Source: Prorocentrum cordatum (taxonomy: Eukaryota > Sar > Dinophyceae > Prorocentrales > Prorocentraceae). From it: a DNA stretch of 64,000 nt. Under the pieces are notes generated by a model, which saw only the letters and a list, made by a program, of their open reading frames with translations, did no database searches and was not told the origin of the DNA. Where the stretch lies: contig CAUYUJ010016493.1 in the NCBI GenBank assembly GCA_963575745.1, forward strand, positions 812,070-876,069. The letters are read 5' to 3'. This document shows positions 32,261-42,470 of the stretch, piece after piece; positions within the stretch are counted from its first letter, which is position 1, and every line of letters starts with the position of its first letter. Made by a program: the position numbers and the translations under genes.

Positions 32261-33642
32261 AACAACACAAAACAAAACAAACATAACATACATATGTTAT
32301 TCCGTGTTCTACATGTTGTATGGTCTGGGACGGGCGGGGACCCCCCCTCAAAAAAAAATGATACCCAGGATCAGTGGCCCCGGCTGTGGTGGTCGGTTCG
32401 ATTTGCAACAGTTGCAATAAATTGCAAGTTGGTTGCAACCTACTTGCAAGGCGCCGGCAAGTGGGTTGCAAGGCGCCCAACTGCTCTGCAGTCAACCCGC
32501 ATGGCAAGGATGGGCAACCTTCCCAAGGGTACCCTTGCATCCTTGCCTCCTCGGTCCATACTTGGCCACTTTCGTTGGCCGCGCCCCGCTCGCAAGATGT
32601 CGACATGGCCTTCCAAGGCCCTTGCATCCTTTTCGTGCATCCTCATGATACGGTGACTGGAAGTCTGAGGAAGTCGCGGACCCAATTTGGAGCAGCTATA
32701 CGCATTTGCAACCCACTTGCAAGTGCCTTGCAAGTGGGTTGCGACCATTTTGCAACCGTTGCAACTCACAGCGAGCACTGCAGGGGGGGCCCTGAGCGCC
32801 CCAGCAGAAGGTCCCCTGGGCTTTCCGGGCTCCTGGAAGCCCCTGCTGGGGCCTGGGCAGCGGGCCCAAATCGGTCAAGAGGGCGGCCGAACGGCCCCGC
32901 GAGGGCCCCAAAGAGACCCCAGACACCCACCAGACGCCCGAAGATGACCCAAAGAAGACCCGCAAGAGGCTCTCGAAACGCAGAAACAAAAACTGATTTC
33001 CAAGGAGTTGTTTGCATGAGTTGGGGAATGCTCTGTTCTTCGGTCTTCCGGGCGCCCGAGACCGCCCAGGAGGCCCGAAAGTCGCCCCGCAACTACCCAA
33101 GAGGGCCTCCGGGCAGCCCAAGAGAGCCTCAAGACGGCACAGCAGGGTCTCAAGATGGCCCGAAGAGAGCCCCATGACGGCCCAAGATGGCCCCAAGACG
33201 CCACCCCCTAGCATGTGAAATCATGACCTGGTCGTTCAGGGAGACCGCGGTTGGAAGCAGTGTGGCCCGAGGAAGCCCCCAGAGGCCCCCAGAAGCCGCA
33301 CAGGAGGTCTGCTGAAGGCCCCCAAAAGCCCTTTCACAACTGTCGTGAGGCCCCCAAGAGGCTCTCCAAGGAGGAGCCTCCACAAAAATAGCTGAGGAGG
33401 ATGGGCGAACTGCATAGTAGGGCGAGAAGGAGAAAGAGGAAGTGGAGACATGAACGAAGGATAACGTAGAACGACGATGAGTGAAGAGGAAGAGCATGAG
33501 TAGAACGACGATGTCGGAAAAAGGCAACGAGGAGTGATCGCTACATGTTATGTTTTACCTTCCTGCCCTTTCACCTGCATCCCAAACTTCATTGCGCGAA
33601 GCGCCAATGCAGTCTTATCTAGGTGTGTGTATATATATATAC
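31190..33642. repeat. Giant inverted repeat 1 (about 2.45 kb, diverged arms)
   Basis: The left arm (clear over about 31240-31815) reappears inverted at about 33045-33620. Shared landmarks in order: (AT)n, AAGACTGCA..GGCGCTTCGC, AAGTTTGG.ATGCAGG, GTTGCCTTTTCCGACATCG, CATCCTCCTCAGC, GGAGGCTCCTCCTTGGAGAG, CCAACCGCGGTCTCCCTGAA. Further inward both arms dissolve into GGCCTCTTGGG-family units in opposite orientation. The centre (about 32230-32790) has a (GA)n run, T-rich text and TTGCAACC repeats, including a perfect 15-bp-arm palindrome at 32708-32742. No gene found. Confidence 0.75.
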
Positions 33643-33665
33643 AAGACTGCATTGGCGCTTCGCGC
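33594..33665. repeat. Perfect 23-bp inverted repeat around (TG/TA)n loop
   Basis: GCGCGAAGCGCCAATGCAGT.. (33594-33616) is exactly mirrored at 33643-33665 with a 26-nt loop of GTGTGTATATATATA. It lies at the outer end of the right arm of giant inverted repeat 1. The motif also occurs once at 31240-31275. Confidence 0.85.
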
Positions 33666-34234
33666 CATGCACCTTGGTCCTTCAACCCTTGCGCGCGTTG
33701 GCGTCTAGCGCGGCCCTCCACGGTCTTTGAACCGCGGTTGGTTCGCGCCCAGTTCCCGGACCTGCACCTTACTTGCTCGCGCCCTCGCTCTGCTGGTCCG
33801 CGCGCCACTGGGACTCCATGAGAATGTCCCAGCGGACCGATCAGCGGCGATGAGAGCGGCCGTGGAGGCTCCGGAAATACAAAACGTCGGACAGAAGGGG
33901 CGGGAAAGAAGTGGAGGACGATTTGGGGAGGCGCGGCGAAGGGAGGAATATCATGAGGTAAGGTAAGGTAAGGCACGCATTGGGGCGGCGTGCTGTCTCG
34001 ACTTGCGCATGGGGGTGAGACAAACGTACCGGATCCTGGAAATGCTAAGGACATCTACCGAATTCCGGGGAAATGTGCCGAATCCCGGGTTCGCAGCCGA
34101 TTTCCCGGGAATTTGGTTGCGAACCCGGGATTTCAAGCATTTTGGTGTTTTGCGTGGGATGCCACTGTCTGGCAAACCACGGAGCAGCGCAGCGAAGCCG
34201 TTCCGGAGGTGGCGGTCAAGTGGGGCGATTCAGC
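33666..34234. repeat. Unassigned sequence with a 15-bp-arm hairpin
   Basis: AATCCCGGGTTCGCA (34081-34095) is perfectly mirrored at 34118-34132, with a further TTTCCCGGGAAT centre. Short AATTCCGGGGAAAT-like repeats precede it from 34020. No gene. Confidence 0.6.
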
Positions 34235-34908
34235 AGTTTTGAAGCCTCTTGGGGGGCCGTTTTGGCTGCCTTTTGGAGAGCCATTTTGGGGCCTCGTGGG
34301 TTCTTTTTGGGAGTCCTCGGGGCCTTTGGAAGCCTCTTGGGGCCTCTTGGGGCCCTCCTGGGGCCTCCTGGGGCCCACTTGGGGCGGAAAGTTAGATGTT
34401 TGAACTTTTGATCGCCCTGTGGGGGCTCGTTTGAAGCTTTCTCGGGGCCCTCTTGGGCCTTCTTGGGCGCCTCTTGGGCTGTTTCGGGGCGCTCCAGAGC
34501 CGTCTTGGGGCCGTGTTGGGGCCGTTTTGGGGGCCCCCCGGGCCATCTTGGGGCGCTCTTGAGGGCCTCTAGTTCTGTCTTGGAGCGTCGGAAAGCTAAA
34601 ATGGCGAGAAAGCAGAAAACATCGAAAAACACATTGGAAAATTGACCATTTCGGCCTCCCGGGGCCGTCTTGGGGGGCTTCTTTGGGGCCGCTTGGGGCG
34701 TCTTGGGGGCTCCTGAGGCTGTCTTGGGGCTATCTTTGGCGTCTTGGAGCGCTTTGTGCCTGTCTTGGAGCGCTCTTGAGGCACTCGGGACCGCTTCAAT
34801 GGGCGTCCGGAGGGTCCCAAAGTCCCAGGATCCCAGGAGTCCGGTTTGGGGGGGGGGGGGTGCGGGGTTTTGCGGCCGCCCGGGCTTGTAAAAATATAGG
34901 AAGAGGGA

Positions 34909-34947
<39 letters not shown>

Positions 34948-34953
34948 ATATAT

Positions 34954-34991
<38 letters not shown>
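34235..34991 (+). repeat. GGCCTCTTGGG-family copy ending in a microsatellite
   Basis: Direct-orientation relative of about 31500-32230. Both copies contain TCTTGGAGCGTCGG-AAGC followed by A-rich text. Both end with GGAGGGTCCCAAAG-CCC, a poly-G run, GCCCGGGCTTG(C/T)AAAAATATAGGAAGAGG and then a microsatellite: (AG)n at 32230, (AT)n at 34907-34988. A fixed 3' boundary followed by a short-unit tail resembles a retroposed element. Confidence 0.6.
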
Positions 34992-34992
<1 letters not shown>

Positions 34993-36090
34993 TCGGAGGT
35001 TGGGGGGTGAGATCGCAGTGAAACGGAGACCCCTCACCGGGAAATCGGTTTCGGTTTCGTGTTCGTGTGGTGCGTGCGGGCGAGGCGAAGCTGCGCGTGA
35101 TCCTCCTGCAGCTAGGCCGAAGTAGGAGCGAAAGTCCGTTCCCGTCTGCCGGTGGCTGGGAGGTGTCCCGGTTGGGCCGGGCGGTGTCCCGGGTGTCCCG
35201 AGTGTCAGTAGGAGCGAAAGTCCGTTTCCCGTCCACCGGTGGCTGGGAGGTGTCCCAGTTGGGCCGGGCGGTGTCCCGGGTGTCCCGGGTGTCCCGCGGT
35301 GTCCCGTGGTGTCTTGTGGTGTCCCGGTGAGTGAGATCGATAGTGAGATCGATAGTGAGATCGATGTGGTGCCCCCGATGTCCCGTGGTGTCCCAAAAAG
35401 TGAGATCGATAGCGAGATCGATATTGAGATCGACAGGTGTTCCATGGTGTCCCGTGGTGTCCCGTGGTGTCCCGTTGAGTGAGATCGATAGTGAGATCGA
35501 CAGTGAGATCGAGAGGTGTCCCGAGGTGTCCCGTGGTGTCCCAAAAAGTGAGCTCGATAGTGAGATCGATAGAGAGATTCACAGGTGTTCCGTGGTGTCC
35601 CGTTGAGTGAGACCGATGGTGAGATCGAGAGGTGTTCCGCGGTGTCCCGTGGTGTCCCTTGGTGGCCTGTGGTGGCCCGTGATGTCCCGTTGAGTGAGAT
35701 CGATAGTGAGATCGACAAGAGTCTTGTGGTGTCCCGTTGTGTTCCGTGGTGTTCTGTTGAGTGAGATCGATAGTGAGATCGATGTGGTGGCCCGAGGTGT
35801 CCTGTGGTGTCCTATGGTGTCCCGTTGAGTGGGATTGATAGTGAGATCGATAGTGAGACCGATAGTGAGCTCGAGAGGTGTTCCGCGGTGTCCCGTGGTG
35901 GCCCGTGGTGTCCCATGGTGTCCCGTTGACTGAGATCGATAGTGAGATCGATAGTGAGATCGACAAGTGTCCCGTGGTGTCCCGTGGTGTCCCGTTGAGT
36001 GAGATCGATAGTGAGATCGATTGAGTCAGATGTTGGTTCCCCCCTCTCTCTCTCTCTCTTTCTGTCTCTCTCTCTCTCTCTCTCTCTCTC

Positions 36091-36183
36091 CCCCCCCACA
36101 ACCTACTTATCACCCGAAGGGTGGTCGTATAGGTATTTCTATACGACCACCCTTCGGGTGATAAGGAGGTTGTGGGGGGGGGG
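36091..36183. repeat. Central hairpin of giant inverted repeat 2
   Basis: 26 bp (36107-36132, TTATCACCCGAAGGGTGGTC..) match 36139-36164 perfectly in inverted orientation, with a 6-nt loop. With one mismatch the stem extends to about 43 bp. A (CT)n run (36046-36090) lies immediately left. Confidence 0.9.
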
Positions 36184-36612
36184 AGAGGGGGGAAACCAAC
36201 ATCTGACTCAATCGATCTCACTATCGATTTCATTCAACGGGACACCACGGGACACCACGGGACACCTCTCGATCTCACTATCGGTCTCACTATCGATCTC
36301 ACTATCGATCGCACTCAACGGGACACCATGGGTCACCACATCGATCTCACGATCGATCTCACGATCGATCTCACGATCGATCTCACTCAACGGGACACCA
36401 CGGGACATCTGTCGATCTCACTATCGATCTCACTATCATTATTTTGGGACACCACGGGACACCTCGGGGCACCACATCGATCTCACTATCGATCTCACTA
36501 CCAATCTCACGATCGATCTCACGCAACGGGACACCACGGGGCACCTCTCACTATCGATCTCACTATCGATCTCACTCAACGGGACACCACGGGACACCAT
36601 GGGAAACCGCGG

Positions 36613-37020
36613 GACACCGCGAGCCACCGCTGGACGGACGGACGGACGGAGAATCATGTGTCTTGACTTCGCCCTAGCAACGGCGGACACCACGGGACAC
36701 CTAGGGCCACCGCCGGACGGACGGACGGAGGAGAATCATGTGTCTTGACTTCGCCCTAGCAACGGCGGACACCACGGGACACCTAGGGCCACCGCCGGAC
36801 GGACGGACGGAGGAGAATCATGTGTCTTGACTTCGCCCTAGCAACGGCGGACACCACGGGACACCGCTAGGGCAACTGCCGGACGGAGGATAATCATTTG
36901 TCTTGGTTTCGCCCTAGCAACGGCGGACACTACGGGACACCACGGGACACCGCGGGACACCGCTAGGGCCACCGCCGGACGGAGGATAATCATTTCTCTT
37001 GACTTCGCCCTAGCAACGGC
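36613..37020 (+). repeat. About 83-bp tandem repeat, five units
   Basis: Each unit has CCACCGCCGGACGGACGGAC, then GAGAATCATGTGTCTTGACT, then TCGCCCTAGCAACGGCGGAC. The last two units are changed (ATAATCATTT) and one is longer. Confidence 0.85.
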
Positions 37021-37128
37021 GGGTTCATTCCTTTCGCGCGCCCACGCAGCTTCGCCTCGCCCGCTAAACGAAACAATTTCCCGGTTGGGGGTCTCCGTTC
37101 CACTGCGATCTCACCCCCAACCTCCGAT

Positions 37129-37602
37129 ACATGTACATATGCACATGTACATGTATAGGCATACAGGTGTGCGTGTGTGTGCATGTGTGTATGTGTATGT
37201 ATACAGATATATGTATAACATGACCGGACCATCTCGCCACAGGGTCTTTTGCCATGCCATTCGAAGACCTCTCGAATGCCTCGTGAGTGGGCCTGCGGAA
37301 GGCCTCTTCGGGGCCTCTTGGGGGCCTCGTGGGCGCTTTTGGTGGAAACGTTGGGACATGTTGGGGGTCTTGGGGCCTATCTTGGAGGGAAAGGCTCTCG
37401 AGGCCCCTTTGCGTTCCCCCTCGTGCGCCCCTCTTGAGACCCTCTTGGACGCCTTTTGGATAGTCTTCGGGGCCTCCTTGGGGCCACCGACTAGGTGAGA
37501 ACGGCAAAATCATTCAAAACCCATGGCGGCGGATATACGAGTCCTGCTGGTGGGCTTACGAAGGGGCCGCCGGATCCTGAGTAAAAATTGGCACCGCTGC
37601 AG
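37129..37602 (+). repeat. (TG/TA)n microsatellite and GGCCTCTTGGG-family patch
   Basis: 37128-37225 alternates ACATGTACATATG, TGTGTG and GTATGTATACAGATATAT; the last string also occurs at 58795. 37255-37490 is the GGCCTCTTGGG family. 37495-37602 is intron up to the next exon. Confidence 0.65.
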
Positions 37603-37662
37603 GGGCACACGGCGTTCATGGTTGGCAACGAGCGGGGCGGCTTGACGAGAGAGCAGATCGAG
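37603..37662 (+). CDS. SpoU/TrmH-family RNA 2'-O-methyltransferase, exon b (GNE..G motif)
   Basis: Twenty codons: GHTAFMVGNERGGL then TREQIE. TAFM-GNE--GL is motif 2 of the SpoU/TrmH superfamily, part of the knotted SAM-binding site. Acceptor CCGCTGCAG ends at 37602 and donor GAG|GTTGCG begins at 37663, a canonical AG/GT pair in phase 0. After exon a the join reads PFQ-GHTAF, as expected. In a known family member about six residues lie between the last Q and FVYIPQ; IE plus the first four residues of the exon at 51095 gives exactly that. In the usual consensus the E after GNE is followed by G; here it is R-G. Confidence 0.65.
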
Positions 37663-39212
37663 GTTGCGGGAGTCGAATCGTCAAGAGTCGGGCCAGGAGG
37701 AGCAGGAGGAGAAAAGGGAGGAGGACGAGGACGAGGAGGACCAGAAGGAGGGAGGAGTCTGTATGTTCCGTCTTGCCTTGGGCGCCCTTCGGTTGCGGCA
37801 GGCTGTCCCCGTCCATTGTCTTGTTTCCACCTGAGGGCTGGAACTTCTGCTCCTCATCTTGGCACACTTCGAGCGCTCGTCGTCTCCGCTTGGAACAGCG
37901 ACATTGGAGATGTCTCGCGTTACGCAGTTTCGGCCGTAACCATGCAGACAGGGGGTCCAGCCACTTTTCGCATCAGCTGATGGACCTCGAAGCGCGGGGG
38001 CGGGGACCGGACGGGCAAGTGGAAGAGGAGGAGCAGGAGCGCGAGGAGAAGGAGAAGGAGTTGGTGCCTCAGCGGATTGGCCGCTCCAGGGCTTGGCAAA
38101 GAAGGGGGAGGAGGAGAGGTAAGGTAATGTAAGACAAGACCAGTCGCGAAGCGAGTTCAAAATGAATTAAGCCGAGGACTTGGCCGCCTTCTCAGCCTTA
38201 CTGAGAAAATTGGGCATGATGGCACTGAAAATCCGATCGAGATAATCCCGACGCGCCCTGGTGAAAGGACGGGATGAACATTCCTGGGCTAGGCTCCGAA
38301 GCTGCTGTTAGCCGCAGCACCCGCAGGACCCGCAAAACCAAAGGTCCAGGGGTTCGTTCTACAACATGCTATGAGACGGATGGACCCGCCCCCCAGCGAG
38401 ATGTAAACGCCGCACTTGATGAGCCATGAAGACATGATCGGGATTCCGTTCCAAGCGGAAGCATGTTGAATTCAGAAACTCGGCTTTCACTACCACAGTC
38501 GTGGTTCCCTTGCACGTGACACATTTGTTGCCGCAATCCGGCAGAGCACGTGCAGAACAAAGAAGGACCCCCGTGACAGATGCAGGAGGTAAAGTGCGAG
38601 AGGCAGCAGCACCGGCAGCACGAGGGCGCGCTTCTTCCCTTCTCTAGCAGCTGCGTCGAGGATTGCACGCAAAAGCCTTTGTCTGATGAGTCGGGCATCG
38701 CGCTCGACCTGCAACACGTTGGTCCGCTGCGCTTCGGCCACCAGAGCACCTTCGGCGTCAACTCTCGGCAGGTGGTCGACAAGAACGCTGCCCTCGATGA
38801 TCCAGCCCTCGAGGCCTCGCGCGACGACCTAGCTGCCAGAAACATACGAGGGCACTATGATGACAGCGACGTTCGTGTGATGCCTACCCTGCTGCTTGAG
38901 GCCAACCCGGCTTGCTACCACAAGTCAAAGTTAACACCAGCAGCATCGAGAAATTGTTTAACTCGCCAGCCTCGGCACATTTCGTCTTCGGCAACGAAGG
39001 CCATGCACCCGTTGGGACCACGGATGCTCACAAAGAGGGCCAGCAGTTCCCCACGTGGGACGGCTTGCTTCGCACTCGGCAGGGGGCCGAAAAGAAAACG
39101 AGAATATGCATTAGGATCTGGATCGACTGCCGACACTGCTAACCCTACTCGACGAAGTCGGGGATCAGGAGAAGATGGTTATGTCTCTCCTCCCTCTCCT
39201 TCCCTCTCTTCC
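37663..39212. other. Intron sequence; unassigned coding-like block at 38490-38930
   Basis: A + frame (38580-39326, e.g. ALDLQHVGPLRFGHQSTFGV) and a - frame on the same bases (GWIIEGSVLVDHLPRVDAEG) both look protein-like, and I cannot decide the strand. It may be the upstream part of the LINE remnant that follows. Confidence 0.35.
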
Positions 39213-41260
39213 CTCTACACTTGGGTCGATGATATTGTGCAGCGGTGCGAAGCTCCCTGGCAGCACCTGATAGGTATGATTTCTAAAGCATGCCAGAAAC
39301 CTGCCTCAGGAATCGAATCAGGATGACTGGCAATGGCCAGCACATCTTGTATCGTAGCCTCGTCTGCGGGAGTAGCACATCAATTAGGTGATAAGTTTGC
39401 AGATACAGGAATCCGAATCCGGGTCCGTTCGATCGCTCCAGATCTGGGTTTGGACAGACGTCGGCCAGGGTCGAGCCCACCGAAGCAGGCAGCACGTAGA
39501 GTCGCAGCCGGTTTAGAAATCCAGATATTGTCCAGGTTTGCCAGTGGAGTTAAGAAACACAGGGACAGCCCCTAGTGCAGTTACGAGGTGGAGGTAAGCG
39601 CTGGCCAGCCTTCGCGGCAGGAAGAAGCATGGCCGATGTGTGAACAGGTTGCTTGCCCTTGAGTGTGGCCAAAACCAAGAACACCCAGCGTGCACTGCAG
39701 TTCCCGATGCAGTCAAGATGTGGCGTTCCATCCTCGGAGATCCCAGGTACAACTCCTCCTCCTCCTCCTCCTCCTCCTCCTCCTCCTCCTCCTCCTCGAT
39801 CTCCTCCTCCTCGATCTCTTCCTCCTCTATCTCCTCCTCTATCTCCTCCTCCTCCTCCGCCTAGGTTTGGGGGTCGAATAGCCGCACCCCGGCTCGTCCT
39901 TCGGCGCGATCTGACGAGAATGCCGATTGGAATCCAGGAAGTATTGGACCGTCTCCAGCGGGCCAGCCCCAAGGCTCGGTGGAGGAGGGCCTGTTCTCCG
40001 ATGGCCGCGACCATTTGCACGATGCCCGACTTGAAATGGGACCCCGAGGGGCCGTGGAGGTGGCAGAGCGACATCGGCGAGGCTTTCGAGGCGCCAGAGC
40101 CCCTCCTTGGCCAGGGCCCCACGGATGCCACATTTCTTCTTCCGCACGTCGCCGACAGTCTCAGCGGGAAGTTCTGGCAACGAGCGGCCAGGGATTCTCT
40201 CCAGCAGGTGCGAGACACCAACGGGCCCCGAGGGCGTTGCAAGACTGCGTTTGATCCAGGTGATTGTCAATGGAAAGGGAAGCTGCAGTGCGCCATGACG
40301 GGAGCGACAAGGTGCCTACAGCGACCCCTTGAATACGGCACGATATCAGATCCAATTTGCCCCAGATGCGGCCAGGCGCCAGAGACGGACAAGCACAGGT
40401 ACCAGGAATGCCCAGCGAACGTCGAACTTCATGCCAGATCCAGCAATCCCATTACCAAGGCCAGAGAGGGAGTCGATTTTGCCCCTCTGCGTGTGGATTC
40501 GAGGTCTCGCGTCGTCGTCCCGGCCTCGGGTCCCCTGCCCACCCGAGGAAGCCATCAGCCATGTTTTCGGTCGCTCAGACCGGTAGGATTTCGGTGAGCC
40601 AGGGGTTATCTTCGGGGGAGGGGACGCCAGCGGAGGGCCAGATCCGGATCCCAGTTTGAGACGAGTGATTCGGTCTTTTGTTACTTGAGGTGGTTTCCAG
40701 CACGAAAGGGGGCCCGACGTTGGGGAGCTTCGGGAAGCGCACACTCAGGGGGGAAACCTGCAAGGGATGTTTCAGGCAGTGACCCGTGGAGAGCCCGCGG
40801 CACCGGCAGAGTGGGCAGCACTTGTCCTTCCCTTGGCGCATGGAGCACATGTCACAGGTTCTGGTTAGACCATGAAGGGGCGTCGACAGGACACGCCCAG
40901 GCCGACTCCCCGAGACCCGCGCCGACGCGTGGAAGCGCTTCAAAGCGGCACTTGCAGAGAACCCGACACGTGGAATTCGAGTTATTTTTGTTAATCGACC
41001 GCCATCTTTCGGCTGAGGAGGCCGCCCAGAGGCGGATAGACCCAGATCGCGTTTTCACCAGGAGTTGACAAGACGGCCGAGGTTCTTGCCAGCGAGTTCA
41101 CAACGCCTTTTCGCAGACAGGTGTAGAGCGGAGATGCCCATGGCGATCGGGTTTGCCGTTCGGAAGCACTCAGCAAAGGTTCTGAGCAATGTCATCGAGA
41201 CAGTTCTGCAGCTTCAGCCTTCCAGAAGCGACGTTGCTAAGCAGAAGAGGCACCACGAGA
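39213..41260 (+). pseudogene. LINE (non-LTR retrotransposon) ORF2 3' half, multiply broken
   Basis: RT motif C appears as W-V-D-D (39222-39233; usual Y/F-x-D-D) in a frame ending TGA at 39324-39326. The same frame resumes with an RT C-terminal stretch: SAGVAHQLGDKF, then IAPDLGLDRRRPG, then KQAARR. After a (TCC)n interruption another frame gives the thumb-like LDRLQRASPKARWRR...WRWQSDIGEAF and a zinc knuckle CPRCGQAPETDKHRYQEC. A frameshift near 40460 follows (LPLCVWIRGLA). RNase H-like scraps, including AAPAEWAALVLPLAHG and DKTAEVLASEF, extend to about 41260. Family assignment rests on this order, typical of dinoflagellate LINEs. Inactive. Confidence 0.65.
39750..39862 (+). repeat. (TCC)n tract inside the LINE remnant
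   Basis: TCC repeats with TCGATCTCC variants interrupt the reverse-transcriptase C-terminal region, so the microsatellite expanded after or during decay. Confidence 0.85.
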
Positions 41261-42130
41261 AGTGCTGCAATCTCGCGGCGCACCATGGAATCCGGCTTGT
41301 AGGATCGAGGGTGCGCCGTTCGGAGCGTGGCACTTCAGCGCCTAGGAGAGAGCCCGAACTGTTCCTTGACACATCCTCCCCCCCCCCGTCTGACGAGGGA
41401 TGTCGTTCTCTCGCCAGCGGGCAAGCAGGGGTTTACGGTCGTGAGCTGCACAGTGAACATACCATTGGAGTCCATCAGAGATTTGCCATGCTCATTTGCC
41501 TCAGGCGTGATTTCTATGCCCAGAGCGGGGCGCAGAATGCGTGGAATCGTCGCTTAGACCACCCACAGCGCACGGCGCGAGGGCCCCCCGCAGATGACAG
41601 AAGGGAGAGATCCCAGCGGCAAAGTCCAAGGAGACAGCGAACGTCGCCGAGAAGCATATGCAACCAGGAGTTTTGCCAAAAGCAGGAAACAGGAGGAGGA
41701 AAGATGGAAGTCGAGGATCAAGCGCGCTGGGTCCGCCTGCAGCGCCACCGCGAAGACACAGAGACACAGGGGGCGAGTGCCACCACCAAAAAATACGAAA
41801 TCGAAATCAACATTGCGACTGAGGTTCCAGCGCCCTCCACTGCGGGGAGGGCTGGCAGCGGTGAGCTGGGATGGGATACGTCCTCGATGCCAGGCTGTCG
41901 CCTTGAGTCTGCACTGTGCCGCATAATTCCTGGGGCGGCGCGCGTGATGGAGAGTCTCGGCCATGGCTGCCGCCCAAAAAACCCGCGCTTCGAAGCACCA
42001 GGACCTTCGCCACAACGATCGCACAACTCCAGCATTGCACGGCCCACCTCAGCATCGCGCGAGGCCGGCCAGGAGCCACCGACCACGAATCGGGAGCCTT
42101 GAGACGGGGGTCAATGCAAACGGAGGTCAG
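41261..42130. other. Unassigned; may be LINE 3' end
   Basis: A frame runs from 41065 to 42102 without a recognised domain. A C-run at 41381-41388. No gene called. Confidence 0.35.
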
Positions 42131-42373
42131 CCAGAGCGCCCGATTTTGCAGGGTCCTGCACGAACAGGGTTGCATTGACCCGGGCTTGGGCGCAGGATCC
42201 TGCAGGATCTCGCAGGATCCTTCGCACTGACCCGGGCTTGGGCGCAGGATCTCGCAAGATTCTGCATGGCCTGGCTGAGCCGGTCTGGATTGACCCGGGC
42301 CAGGAGATCCCCGAACGATGGTCAGTAACATCTGCGCCATCTTGCGATCGTACATTGGAATGTGTTATGGCTG

Positions 42374-42415
<42 letters not shown>

Positions 42416-42431
42416 AAAAAAAGGAAAAGAA

Positions 42432-42469
<38 letters not shown>

Positions 42470-42470
42470 G
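42131..42470 (+). repeat. About 57-62-bp tandem repeat, (GA)n and poly-A
   Basis: TTGACCCGGGCTTGGGCGCAGGATC occurs twice (about 42175, 42230) with a partial third (42290). 42376-42411 is (GA)n, followed by two A-runs to 42468, about 35 A in the longer. The A-run could be a retroposon tail, but I see no flanking target duplication. Confidence 0.65.

Larger units (their letters stand above)
34992..37128. repeat. Giant inverted repeat 2 (about 2.1 kb palindromic element)
   Basis: Outer arms: 34992-35080 (ATCGGAGGTTGGGGGGTGAG...) and 37040-37128 are inverted copies at about 85% identity. Next inward, both sides carry tandem units around GCTAGG-CGAAGT (two on the left at 35105-35280; five 83-96-bp units on the right at 36613-37020). 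Then come arrays of TGTCCCGTGGTGTCCC and GAGATCGATAGTGAGATCGA (left) mirrored as complements on the right. The centre is a near-perfect hairpin (36091-36183). Microsatellites flank both outer ends: (AT)n left, (TG/TA)n right. Long S/I/L/D/T/G-rich frames here are translations of the repeats. Confidence 0.85.

Noticed and set aside
34960-36748. 250-340-codon frames rich in SISLSISLNGTPRD-like text
   Set aside because: They follow the tandem and inverted arrays of giant inverted repeat 2 and are open in several frames on both strands.
42411-42468. Poly-A as the tail of a retroposed gene
   Set aside because: Preceded by a (GA)n microsatellite, with no coding sequence ending before it and no target duplication visible.
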